Part shown: positions 39,178 to 48,113 of the stretch, in pieces
Numbering within the stretch: the stretch's first letter is position 1
Layout: each line of letters starts with the position of its first letter
Assembly: GCA_003282435.1 (NCBI GenBank)
Contig: QBZG01000001.1
Coordinates: 1 to 64,000 of the forward strand
Reading direction: 5' to 3'
From: SAR116 cluster bacterium AG-335-B03
Lineage (GTDB): Bacteria > Pseudomonadota > Alphaproteobacteria > Puniceispirillales > Marisalimonadaceae
Length of the DNA stretch: 64,000 nt
Notes under the pieces: model-generated
What the model saw: the letters and a program-made list of their open reading frames with translations, nothing else
Databases searched by the model: none
Told to the model about the DNA's origin: nothing
Made by a program: the position numbers and the translations under genes

Positions 39178-40313
39178 TTGCCCCTCCTTTTAGTTGTAAA
39201 TAAAAATTCTTTCAAAGGAGCAGGAAAAACCTTTTTTACACGGCCGGGTTTTAACTCTCCATTAAGCAATTGCAAATCTTGTTTTAAAATAAGCATATAT
39301 TGATACCATTCTCTTGAAAGAGAATTTTTCCATTTCCAAAGTAAAAAATCAAGCGCTTCCATGTGTTTTTCATAAGTGATCTTTTTACTAATATTTTTTT
39401 GCTTATAATTTAAAGGAAAAAAATATTGGCTAACTAATTGAAATTGTTCTGGAATTTTATATTCTTTAAGAATATATTTCCATCCTTTATCACTACTATT
39501 TTGTTTTATAGAATAGTTTATCAAATCTAATATTAAAAGATCAGTTTTAATTAATCCTGTTGGATTAATCATAGTGTTATGAAAACTTGATCGTCCCATA
39601 TATGGGCCTATAAATATTTTTTTTGGACAATAGTCGTTTGCATAAAGATTGTCCCAAAATATAATTTTATTAGTGACATTTTTTTTAATAGTTTTTAATT
39701 CATCATTATGATTTGTTTCAGAAATTATATTTTTTCCACAATAAAAAATTGGGATACCCTTATAAATAGTTTTACCAAAATCAAATAAATAATTATTTTT
39801 TGATTCAATTAATTCATCAGAATATACTCGTGGCACAACAAAAATCTGTGCATCTATTTTTTTAGAGAGGTAATTAGTCAATTCAGCGTGTAACACCCCA
39901 TCAGTCTTTTTTTGGGCATCAACTTTATGTGATTGACTTGGTATATCGTCGAATAACAAACCAATGTATACTGCACCAAAAGATTTTAACATCTTTGCTT
40001 TCTTTACAAGAATCTTAAAATCAGAGCTGTTCTCAGTAAAATTAAAATCCAACCCAGGAGAAATACCAATCATAATATTTATTTTTAATTTTTGGCTGTT
40101 TTTACAAAAGTTTTTAAAAGCAGTTATCCAACTTTTATTATAATTTCTCCGCCAATATAATCTGTGACACAAATCCTCTTTTGGACAATAAAAATATGTA
40201 TTAAAATTACAACTATTCAATTTTTTAAGAATTTGGTTTCTTTCTGACCAATTCAATAAACGACCATAGTATCCTTCTATATAACCGTTTATATTTGTTG
40301 AAATAAATTCCAT
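39174..40313 (-). CDS. GH84-type beta-N-acetylglucosaminidase (O-GlcNAcase-like)
   Basis: 379-aa glycoside hydrolase-like protein. The N-terminal GYIEGYYGRLLNWSER and FNTYFYCPKEDLCHR, ISPGLDFNF and the catalytic pair Asp122-Asp123 in GLLFDDIPSQSH match the catalytic barrel of family GH84, whose members cleave beta-linked GlcNAc by substrate-assisted catalysis. No signal peptide or membrane helix is present, so the enzyme should be cytosolic, unlike secreted bacterial GH84 hyaluronidases. It precedes the dehydrogenase with a 4-base ATGA overlap. The divergent PIG-L deacetylase is 50 bases away and anmK is next. A role in cleaving GlcNAc from muropeptides is inferred. Confidence 0.82.
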   Translation of the reverse strand: MEFISTNINGYIEGYYGRLLNWSERNQILKKLNSCNFNTYFYCPKEDLCHRLYWRRNYNKSWITAFKNFCKNSQKLKINIMIGISPGLDFNFTENSSDFKILVKKAKMLKSFGAVYIGLLFDDIPSQSHKVDAQKKTDGVLHAELTNYLSKKIDAQIFVVPRVYSDELIESKNNYLFDFGKTIYKGIPIFYCGKNIISETNHNDELKTIKKNVTNKIIFWDNLYANDYCPKKIFIGPYMGRSSFHNTMINPTGLIKTDLLILDLINYSIKQNSSDKGWKYILKEYKIPEQFQLVSQYFFPLNYKQKNISKKITYEKHMEALDFLLWKWKNSLSREWYQYMLILKQDLQLLNGELKPGRVKKVFPAPLKEFLFTTKRRGK

Positions 40314-40363
40314 TAATATGCTATGAATAATTTTTTATGAATAATAGACCAAGAACAAAATAA

Positions 40364-41053
40364 ATGAAAGTATTAGCAATCGGTGCACATCCTGATGATA
40401 TAGAAATATTCATGCTTGGTTTGTTATTGTCGTGTAAAGCTAGAAATGATGATGTATTTATAGCCATAGCTACTGATGGTTCTGCAGGAAATGTTCTTGA
40501 TTATCCTGATTTAAAAAAAGTCAGGAAATTGGAAACTATTGATGCTCTTAAGTCCATAGGAAAACCACATTTTTTTGATTTTCCAGATGGAAATTTATTT
40601 TTTGTCCAAGAAGCAGCTAAATTAATTAAGAAATTTGTAATATCTATTCAACCAGATTTAATTGTCACTCATTCACCTGAAGATTATCATCCTGATCATA
40701 GAGCTTTGTCAGACTTTGTAAAAATGGCTGCTGGCTTCACTTGTCCCATATTATATGCAGATAATTTAATGGGTGTAAATTTTATGCCTGAGTACTATGT
40801 CGACATTACTCCTTACTTTGAAATAAAATCAGAAGCTATTTTAAAGCATAAAAGTCAAGATCCAAAAAATTTTTTAAAAGCCACTAAATTATTGAATAGG
40901 TTTAGGTCTGCACAGTGCAATACCCCAGCAGGTCAATATGCGGAAGCTTATAGGCAAGAAAAAACATTCCCATTCTCAGATGTTAGATCTTTACTGCCAT
41001 CAAGCCCAGGGATTAATCCTTTTTATAGGTCTTCTTTAAGATCAATGATTTAA
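40364..41053 (+). CDS. PIG-L (LmbE-like) family deacetylase
   Basis: 229-aa zinc-dependent N-deacetylase. The metal motif AHPDDIEI is near the start and the third ligand lies in HSPEDYHPDHRALS. The family removes acetyl from GlcNAc-type amides (GlcNAc-PI, mycothiol and bacillithiol precursors, chitobiose). Between a GH84 enzyme and AnmK, a GlcNAc-derived substrate is a reasonable guess. Its last 4 bases overlap the 3' end of anmK on the other strand. Confidence 0.88.
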   Translation: MKVLAIGAHPDDIEIFMLGLLLSCKARNDDVFIAIATDGSAGNVLDYPDLKKVRKLETIDALKSIGKPHFFDFPDGNLFFVQEAAKLIKKFVISIQPDLIVTHSPEDYHPDHRALSDFVKMAAGFTCPILYADNLMGVNFMPEYYVDITPYFEIKSEAILKHKSQDPKNFLKATKLLNRFRSAQCNTPAGQYAEAYRQEKTFPFSDVRSLLPSSPGINPFYRSSLRSMI

Positions 41054-42153
41054 TCTTTTAGTATTTTGATTAAATCTCCTAAAATAGTGTCCTTATTAAC
41101 TCCAGTTGTAGAAGGAAATGTTGAAGGTAATTTAAAAAATTTTCGAGCTGCTAAGAAAGCTATTAATTCAGACTCAATAAAATCTCCAGGTAACTTTAAT
41201 TCGTTTGCGGTAAAAACTTTCAATGGCATTACTTTTTTTATTTGATTAACAAGGTTAACGTTGTTTTGACCTCCTCCAACTAGAATACAATTTAGAGGTT
41301 TTTTGGGTAAGAGCTGAATACCTTTTAATATAGATTTGACTGTTAGATCCCTTAAAGTTGACATTATATTTTCAGGTAGTTCATTTTTTAGTTCTTTGAG
41401 AATTTTTGTATCGAATAATTCGAGTCTATCTAACGACTTAGGTGGTAGTAAATTAAAAAATGGATTTTTAAAATACCTTTCCACATATTTATTAATAACA
41501 AATCCTTTGCTTGCAACTACTCCGTCTAAATCAAAGGGTTTGTTAAATTTTTCTTTCATATAAAAGTCCATTAAGTTGTTTCCTGGACCAATATCAAATC
41601 CTAAAAGTGTTTTTCCGTCCCAATAACTTAAATTAGATATTCCTCCTATATTTATAATTATTGTAGGAAGATTTAAGTTTAACGATTTAACAATAAATTT
41701 ATGATATATTGGTGCAATTGGTGCACCTTGACCTCCTCCTTTAAGATCATTATGCCTAAAGTTATAAACTACATTTGTCTTCAGCATCTTACTTAACTGT
41801 TGTCCTGAACCTAGTTGGACAGAAAATAGTACCTTGGGATCGTGTAGAAGGGTTTGACCATGAAATCCAATTAGATTTGGATTAATTTTAAATTTATTTT
41901 TAAGATAAATAACAGCTTTTGCATGATCTACTGTGATGTATCTATTAAGCTTTATTAAAAGCTTTTCATTTTTTAAAAAAGATATTGGACTTTTCATTGC
42001 TTTTTCAAGCAAAGTTGCTGTTTTTTTTTGATAATTTGTGACTGAGTTTATACCAGTTCTTTCTACGTTTTCTCCATCAGAATAAACATAGGATGCATCT
42101 ATTCCATCCATACTTGTTCCAGACATTAATCCAATGATAGATATTTTTTTCAT
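41050..42153 (-). CDS. anmK: Anhydro-N-acetylmuramic acid kinase
   Basis: Kinase that phosphorylates and opens 1,6-anhydroMurNAc from recycled peptidoglycan to MurNAc-6-phosphate, which MurQ can then process. About 367 aa, normal. The N-terminal GLMSGTSMDGIDAS, HGQTLLHDP, INIGGISNL, DIGPGNNLMD and LVGGGQNN motifs are the family set. ATG 42153 (or the adjacent ATG 42156) follows AGGAAT; the longer frame to 42180 lacks a better site. No murQ or nagZ is seen in the window. Confidence 0.93.
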   Translation of the reverse strand: MKKISIIGLMSGTSMDGIDASYVYSDGENVERTGINSVTNYQKKTATLLEKAMKSPISFLKNEKLLIKLNRYITVDHAKAVIYLKNKFKINPNLIGFHGQTLLHDPKVLFSVQLGSGQQLSKMLKTNVVYNFRHNDLKGGGQGAPIAPIYHKFIVKSLNLNLPTIIINIGGISNLSYWDGKTLLGFDIGPGNNLMDFYMKEKFNKPFDLDGVVASKGFVINKYVERYFKNPFFNLLPPKSLDRLELFDTKILKELKNELPENIMSTLRDLTVKSILKGIQLLPKKPLNCILVGGGQNNVNLVNQIKKVMPLKVFTANELKLPGDFIESELIAFLAARKFFKLPSTFPSTTGVNKDTILGDLIKILKD

Positions 42154-42234
42154 CATTATTCCTAGAAAAGGATTCCTCAAAATAGAAATACATAGAGTTT
42201 GTTATAATAAAAAAAATAAGTTAGATAAATAGAA

Positions 42235-43425
42235 ATGAATACAAATATGGTTTATTTTAAAAAAATTATTTTATTTTTCTTCTTGGGTTTAATTTATGTT
42301 AACTCTATTGCGCCAAATAAATTTCCTGATAACCAAATTTTAGAAAAAAGATTTTTTGAAAAACATCATGAGGTTCAATTTACTCCTCAAAAATTAATTT
42401 TAGAAAATTTTTCTCAGTTATATAGTGACTATAAAAATTTAGATCAAAATCTTTATGAACATTATTTCTATGATAATGACGGTTTGCTAAGAAATTACTT
42501 TTTTGCAACTAATTTTATATTTTGTCTTTTTTTAATTGGATGTAAATTACTTTTCTTAAGAGAAAAATCAAAAAATTTAGATGCAAAATCTATTAATATT
42601 TTTATTGCTTCAATTTCTTTCCCTTCAGTTTTGCTAAACATTTCATCCATAAGTCCAGAATCTATTTACACTGTTATTTCAATATTTATACTAGTTAATT
42701 TTAAGTGCTTTCGTTCATTAAAGGGTGCATTATTTTTAATTTTTTTATTAATTTACAGTTTCTTTCTAGATAGGGGAAATTTATATATTTTTATTACTTT
42801 TTTTATTATTTATTATAGTTTCGTCATTATTAATATAATTTCAGAAAAGTTTTTGAATTATAAATATACTTTTTCATTTTTTTTAATATCGTTTTTAATT
42901 TTATTCTTTTATGGAAAAAATATTTTTATTGAATTTGGAAGTATCATTAATTCAGAAAAAGTAGAGGACTTAATCAAAGTTTTAAATAGTTTAAATCTTA
43001 ACAATATCAATATAATTGACTTATTTTACAGAATTATTTACTTTTTTGTAACATTTCTAACTTTATTTTTTGCGGATTTTACTTTTTCAGTATTATCAGT
43101 AATACTAATTTTAGTTTTTACCATCTATTTAATCATAAATTTAAAAAATAGATTTTTTTATAGAAAGTTTGTTTTTCTTATAAAAAGTCGAAATTTTCAA
43201 ATTCTGTCTTTTAGTCTGCTTATATTTCCAATCATCTTAATAAATATTTTACCCACACACGCCTACGCAAAATATTGCTTATTCTACATAGTTTTTCTTC
43301 TCAAACCTCTGCAATTTTTATTAGGAGATATTAAAATGTTCAAAATTATTATATTTTATTCTCTAGTATCAATTACAGAAATTTTTGTATTAAATTTTTA
43401 CCAAAACATATATATACATGTGTAA
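42235..43425 (+). CDS. Polytopic membrane protein, possibly a polysaccharide polymerase
   Basis: 396-aa very hydrophobic Phe/Ile-rich protein with about 9-10 predicted helices; I do not recognise its family. It starts with a signal-like helix (about residues 8-25), then a soluble loop of about 65 residues (QILEKRFFEKHHEVQF), then closely spaced helices. Size and layout resemble Wzy/EpsG-type polymerases or glycosyltransferases of the GT-C fold. It sits 25 bases before the ABC exporter genes on the same strand, so it likely belongs to the export or assembly unit. Another start is ATG 42247. Confidence 0.7.
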   Translation: MNTNMVYFKKIILFFFLGLIYVNSIAPNKFPDNQILEKRFFEKHHEVQFTPQKLILENFSQLYSDYKNLDQNLYEHYFYDNDGLLRNYFFATNFIFCLFLIGCKLLFLREKSKNLDAKSINIFIASISFPSVLLNISSISPESIYTVISIFILVNFKCFRSLKGALFLIFLLIYSFFLDRGNLYIFITFFIIYYSFVIINIISEKFLNYKYTFSFFLISFLILFFYGKNIFIEFGSIINSEKVEDLIKVLNSLNLNNINIIDLFYRIIYFFVTFLTLFFADFTFSVLSVILILVFTIYLIINLKNRFFYRKFVFLIKSRNFQILSFSLLIFPIILINILPTHAYAKYCLFYIVFLLKPLQFLLGDIKMFKIIIFYSLVSITEIFVLNFYQNIYIHV

Positions 43426-43450
43426 TCCATGAAGATTAATAAGAGTTATA

Positions 43451-44254
43451 ATGATATTTATAAAAAACTGTTTTGGGAATTATATATCCGATATCTTTTC
43501 AACTAAAGAAATTTGGTTTTATGGTGGGTATCAGGACGTAAAACAAAAATATAGACGTACTAGATTTGGACCTTTTTGGAATACCATAATAGTTGGTATT
43601 TTTTTAATGGGATTAGGTCCTGTTTACAGTAAAATTTTTGGGACTGATTTAGAAGATTTTTTCCCATATCTTGCTGTTGGTTTCGTGATATGGATATTTT
43701 TCTCTACCACTCTTAATGAAAACTGTACAATTTTTCAAGATAGTTCAGGGATAATTAAACAAACAAATGTTTCAATTGTTTGTTATCCAACAAGAATTGT
43801 TATAAAAAATTTTTTTAACTTTCTTCATATTATATTAATATTACCTCTAATTTTTTTATTATCTGGTAAAAATATTTCTTTTATAATGATTTTATCTCTT
43901 CCTGGATTTATTATGTTAATTGCTTTTCTAATTTTTACATCATATTCGCTTGCTTTACTAAGTTCGAGATTTAGAGATATACCACCTTTAATAAGTGCTT
44001 GTTTGCAACTCTTATTTTTTTTTACACCGATAATTTGGGAAGAATCAAAGATTAGCGTTAGCTCTCCAATTTTATTATCTATACTTAAAGTTAATCCCTT
44101 ATTTTCCTTAATGGAAATAATCAGATCGCCAATTTTAGGTAATTTACCATCGATTAACTCATATATTTTAGCATTTTCTTTTACTGTTTTATCATTTTTA
44201 GTTTGTTCCATCTTGCATTACAATTTTTCTAAAAGATTATCTTACTGGATTTAA
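43451..44254 (+). CDS. ABC-2 polysaccharide export permease (Wzm/KpsM-like)
   Basis: 267-aa membrane protein with six helices. The N-terminal WFYGGYQDVKQKYRRTRFGPFWNTI is the amphipathic entry segment of the Wzm/RfbA/KpsM permeases and the C-terminal FSKRLSYWI is also family-like. It forms the channel that moves undecaprenyl- or lipid-linked polysaccharide across the inner membrane. The ATPase gene follows after 3 bases. Minus-strand open frame 43825-44211 is only a shadow of this gene. Confidence 0.9.
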   Translation: MIFIKNCFGNYISDIFSTKEIWFYGGYQDVKQKYRRTRFGPFWNTIIVGIFLMGLGPVYSKIFGTDLEDFFPYLAVGFVIWIFFSTTLNENCTIFQDSSGIIKQTNVSIVCYPTRIVIKNFFNFLHIILILPLIFLLSGKNISFIMILSLPGFIMLIAFLIFTSYSLALLSSRFRDIPPLISACLQLLFFFTPIIWEESKISVSSPILLSILKVNPLFSLMEIIRSPILGNLPSINSYILAFSFTVLSFLVCSILHYNFSKRLSYWI

Positions 44255-44257
44255 TTA

Positions 44258-44965
44258 ATGAAAAAAAAAGTTAAAATTAATTTAAAAAATGTTTCAGTAA
44301 ATATACCTATCTTCGATGTTTCAGCTAGATCGTTAAGGAATACTTTTGTCAATTTTACACAAAGTCAAAAAGATGAAAATAAGACAATTATAATTAACGC
44401 CCTTAAAGATATAAATATTCAAATATCGTCTGGAGATAGATTGGGTGTCATTGGGAAAAATGGTTCAGGAAAAACAACTTTTTTAAGGGTCTGCTCAGGA
44501 GCAATTAAGCCTGATATTGGAGAGGTTGAAATATCTGGGAGAATAACTTCTTTGATAGATATTGGATTTGGTTTAGAAGAGGATGCAACAGGTTATGAAA
44601 ATATAATTTTGAAAGGATTATATTTGAAAAGATCGCCTAAGTTGTCGAAGAAATTATTTAGTATTATCGAAGAAATATCTGATCTTGGTTCATTTTTAAA
44701 TTTACCTATTAGAACCTATTCTTCAGGAATGAGGATGAGGCTGGCTTATGCGATTGCTTCTGCTGAGGATCCGCAGATTTTAATTATGGATGAATGGTTG
44801 TCAGTTGGTGATAAAGAATGGATAGCTAAAATGTCAGAAAAGATTGATAGCTTTGTTTTTTCATCAGCGATCTTTATTTTGGCTTCTCATAATGAAGAAT
44901 TAGTTAATAAACTATGTAATAAGATCATATATTTAGATAATGGAAATTTAGTTGGTTTAAAATAG
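44258..44965 (+). CDS. ABC polysaccharide exporter ATPase (Wzt/KpsT-like, short form)
   Basis: 235-aa ABC ATPase. Walker A GKNGSGKTTFLRVCSG, signature TYSSGMRMRLAYAIAS and Walker B ILIMDEWLSVGD are the characteristic KpsT/Wzt/TagH forms, and SHNEEL holds the switch histidine. It stops where longer Wzt proteins carry a carbohydrate-binding domain, so chain-end recognition, if any, must be done elsewhere. It ends exactly where the convergent asnB-like gene ends, with no bases between. Confidence 0.92.
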   Translation: MKKKVKINLKNVSVNIPIFDVSARSLRNTFVNFTQSQKDENKTIIINALKDINIQISSGDRLGVIGKNGSGKTTFLRVCSGAIKPDIGEVEISGRITSLIDIGFGLEEDATGYENIILKGLYLKRSPKLSKKLFSIIEEISDLGSFLNLPIRTYSSGMRMRLAYAIASAEDPQILIMDEWLSVGDKEWIAKMSEKIDSFVFSSAIFILASHNEELVNKLCNKIIYLDNGNLVGLK

Positions 44966-46858
44966 TCAATTATGTACATTTTGTATCCAGTTTTCAAACA
45001 TATATATATTCCACAAGAACTCCTCATAATTTCTTTTTCCACTTTTATGAAGATAAAATATCTTTTCAATTTCTACTTCACTAAAAAAACCCATTTTTAT
45101 TAATTGTCCATCAAGCACAAGATTTTTGCTATCTTCATAAAATTCATGCCTTAACAAATTTGATATGGGCACTAAAAAAGGGTGTTTTCTTTTTGAAATA
45201 AGTTGATTAGGGATATTTTTTTTTAATAAATCTCGTAGAGGAATTTTACCAACTCCAAATTTAATTTTTGAACTTAAAGATATTTTGTTAGAGAAATTTA
45301 TCAATCTTATGTCTAAAAGCGGGTTTCTTACTTCTAACCCGTGCGACATAGACATTCTATCTGTTTTAACTAAAATATTATTTGGCAAATAATTTAAGTG
45401 ATCTATTGCTAATATTTTTTCCAAATTATTAATATAATCATTATTATTATTTAATAAATTAATATAACAATTTGACTGTTTGAGAATTTTTAAATCATCA
45501 AAGTACTCTGGTTGTGAAAGCTTAGATGTTAATGAAAAATACAAATCACTTAGATCTGAAGCTTTTAGAGCAATATTTAATTTTTGAATGTTCAGTAAAG
45601 AAATATCCTTAAGCGGAAAGAAGTTTGTAATTAAATTTAAAATTACACTTAGGATTTGAAGATTTATATGCCTAAAATATTTCTTAAAATAATTATAGTA
45701 AAAGGCAAATATATGTCGTCTGTATCCTCCAAAAAATTCATCTCCACCATCTCCAGTCAAAATTACCTTTACACTCTTTTTTGCGGATTTTGATAGAAAA
45801 TGTAGTGGAATTTGTGACGGATCACTAAAGGGCTCATCATAAACCCTTGGGAGATCTCTAATAAGTCCAAAAATATCAGATTCATCAACGTTCACTTGAT
45901 AATGATTTGTTTTTAAGTAATTAGCCAATTTAGATGCCGCAATTGATTCGTCATATTGTTTTTTGTTAAATGACGCTGTGAAAGTACTAATATTTTTTGA
46001 AGAATACTTATTTGCATAATATGCCACTAATGCTGAGTCAACTCCCCCTGAAACAAAGCATCCAATAGGAACATCTGACATTAATCTATCTTTTACACAT
46101 TCTGCAATTACTTGCTCTAATTTAAATATTTGATTTTTATCTTTTCTTAATAACTGGTTTTTAAGAAATAATTGTCCATAATTATATATCTTAAAATTAG
46201 GATTTGAATTTTTTCCTACTTTTAAAATATTTTTTGCTTTCATCTTAAAAATGTTTTTATAAATTGAATGTGGTGCAGAAATGTATCCTTGATAAAGATA
46301 CTGCATCACTGCTTCACGGCATATTTCTTTTTTGAAATCAGGAAGCATCATTAAAGATTTTAATTCAGATGCAAAAGCAAAATATGTATCAGTTTCTAAC
46401 CAATAAATTGGTTTCTTCGCTATATGGTCTGTAATTAAAAATAAATTTTCTAACTTTTTATCCCAAAGCACAAAAGAAAACATACCATTAACTTTTTTCA
46501 AAGTTTTTTCTAGTCCCCAATTAGAGCATGCTTCAAGCAATACTTCTGTGTCTGAAGTGCTTTTCCAATAATTTAATTTAAGTTCATTTTTTATTTGAAT
46601 ATGATTATAAATTTCACCATTAAATAAAATAATCCATCGATTATTTTCTGAATTCATTGGTTGGGAGGCTTTGTTAGAAAGGTCTATTACAGAAAGTCTT
46701 CGATGACCTAATGCGATATTTCTTTCATAGTTAAAATAAACACCAGATCCATCAGGGCCGCGATGAGATATAGCATCATTCATTTTATGAATATGAACAT
46801 CAATATCAAGCTGAAACTTAGGATTATTTTTTAAAAAAATACCAGAAAATCCACACAA
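44966..46858 (-). CDS. asnB: Asparagine synthase (glutamine-hydrolysing) family amidotransferase
   Basis: 630-aa two-domain enzyme. Cys2 (MCGFSGIF) is the class II glutaminase nucleophile, with SHRGPDGSG and HRRLSVIDLS; the synthetase half has the ATP pyrophosphatase motif SGGVDSALVAYY and DEPFSDPSQIP. It may make asparagine, but within surface-glycan clusters such proteins (WbpS-like) often amidate sugar acids to uronamides. The location between exporter and glycosyltransferases favours the latter; this is inference. It is a single gene, divergent from the long sugar operon across a 91-base gap. Confidence 0.88.
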   Translation of the reverse strand: MCGFSGIFLKNNPKFQLDIDVHIHKMNDAISHRGPDGSGVYFNYERNIALGHRRLSVIDLSNKASQPMNSENNRWIILFNGEIYNHIQIKNELKLNYWKSTSDTEVLLEACSNWGLEKTLKKVNGMFSFVLWDKKLENLFLITDHIAKKPIYWLETDTYFAFASELKSLMMLPDFKKEICREAVMQYLYQGYISAPHSIYKNIFKMKAKNILKVGKNSNPNFKIYNYGQLFLKNQLLRKDKNQIFKLEQVIAECVKDRLMSDVPIGCFVSGGVDSALVAYYANKYSSKNISTFTASFNKKQYDESIAASKLANYLKTNHYQVNVDESDIFGLIRDLPRVYDEPFSDPSQIPLHFLSKSAKKSVKVILTGDGGDEFFGGYRRHIFAFYYNYFKKYFRHINLQILSVILNLITNFFPLKDISLLNIQKLNIALKASDLSDLYFSLTSKLSQPEYFDDLKILKQSNCYINLLNNNNDYINNLEKILAIDHLNYLPNNILVKTDRMSMSHGLEVRNPLLDIRLINFSNKISLSSKIKFGVGKIPLRDLLKKNIPNQLISKRKHPFLVPISNLLRHEFYEDSKNLVLDGQLIKMGFFSEVEIEKIFYLHKSGKRNYEEFLWNIYMFENWIQNVHN

Positions 46859-46949
46859 ATATTGTTTGCCTTACTATAAATAACTTCTATTATTTGGTTT
46901 TAAATGTATCTTATACTCTTTTACAATATTAATCAAAATTAAGAAATAA

Positions 46950-48113
46950 ATGAAAAAATTTAAAAAATCTCATGGTTCAAAACCATTAATTTTGTTTATA
47001 GTTACGTCTTATTCTTATTTTTTATCTCATAGAATTCCTGCATATAACGCTGCAAAGCAATATGGGTTTGAAGTACATTTGATTTGCGAAAAAGACGTTA
47101 GCAGTCCAAATAAATATGACGTTATCATTCACAATTTTGATATGAAAAGAAATAATATTAATCCTTTAATTATTATTTATAACTTAGTCAAATTGAAAAG
47201 AAAAATTAATGCTATAAACCCAGATTTGATTTTCAATGTTGCACTTCAGCCAATCTTTTTAACTTTGATGAGTTGTCTGTATAAAAAAGTTAGGATTATA
47301 AATGGTGTTATGGGTTTTGGCGTTTTGTTTAAACACATAAAAGATAGAAAAATTATATATAGATTATTAAAAATTTTTTTTAAGATTTTTGCCCTTAAAG
47401 AGACAAATTTTTTTTTAGTTCAGAATACTGATGATAAACAAATTTTAAAAGATTTTGGTATTTATGAAAAGAAAGTCCACTTGATTAAGGGATCAGGAGT
47501 GCATATAGAAAATAAAATATTAAAAAAGAGAAATAATGAACAGATTAATTTGGGTTTTTCTGGAAGATTACTTAAGATTAAGGGAATTGAGTTGTTGTTG
47601 AAATCTTTTCTTCAAATTAATGAACATAACAAAAAATATAAACTTTTTTTAGCAGGGACAATAGACCAAAAAAATCCTACATCTCTAAAACAAAATGACA
47701 TTGAAATTTGGTCAAAATATAAGGACATTACATTTCTGGGCTTTGTTGAAGATATACAGGGTTTTTGGAAAAAAATGGACATAGGTATATTTCCATCTTT
47801 ATATGGAGAAGGTATTCCAAAATCAATGTTAGAAGCAGTAGCTTTTCGATGTCCGATTATAACCTCTGATATCAATGGTTATCTGGATTTTAGTAAAAAA
47901 CAAAAAAACGCTATATTAGTTAAGGCGGGAAATATTAATTCAATTACATCGGCCATTACTTTTTTAGGAGAGCATTATCATCAAAGAACTATAATGGCAA
48001 AAAAAGCATTGGCCTTACTTAAAAAAGAATATAGTAATGATATTATTACAAATGAATATTTAAAAATCTATAAACACATATTAGATCAGGAAATAGGGAA
48101 TAATGACAAATGA
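46950..48113 (+). CDS. Glycosyltransferase family 4, first gene of the sugar operon
   Basis: 387-aa GT-B enzyme. The N-terminal segment FIVTSYSYFLSHRIPAYNAA is the PglA/WcaL-like beginning, and the C-terminal donor domain has LGFSGRLLKIKGIELL and GEGIPKSMLEAVAFRCPII with the E-x7-E pair. It likely adds a sugar to an undecaprenyl-linked acceptor. It is divergent from asnB, and its promoter should lie in 46859-46949, where I see no convincing hexamers. Its end overlaps the next gene by 11 bases. Confidence 0.9.
   Translation: MKKFKKSHGSKPLILFIVTSYSYFLSHRIPAYNAAKQYGFEVHLICEKDVSSPNKYDVIIHNFDMKRNNINPLIIIYNLVKLKRKINAINPDLIFNVALQPIFLTLMSCLYKKVRIINGVMGFGVLFKHIKDRKIIYRLLKIFFKIFALKETNFFLVQNTDDKQILKDFGIYEKKVHLIKGSGVHIENKILKKRNNEQINLGFSGRLLKIKGIELLLKSFLQINEHNKKYKLFLAGTIDQKNPTSLKQNDIEIWSKYKDITFLGFVEDIQGFWKKMDIGIFPSLYGEGIPKSMLEAVAFRCPIITSDINGYLDFSKKQKNAILVKAGNINSITSAITFLGEHYHQRTIMAKKALALLKKEYSNDIITNEYLKIYKHILDQEIGNNDK

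Noticed and set aside
43825-44211. Minus-strand open frame of 128 codons
   Set aside because: Shadow of the Wzm-like permease, which has clear family motifs in the plus frame.
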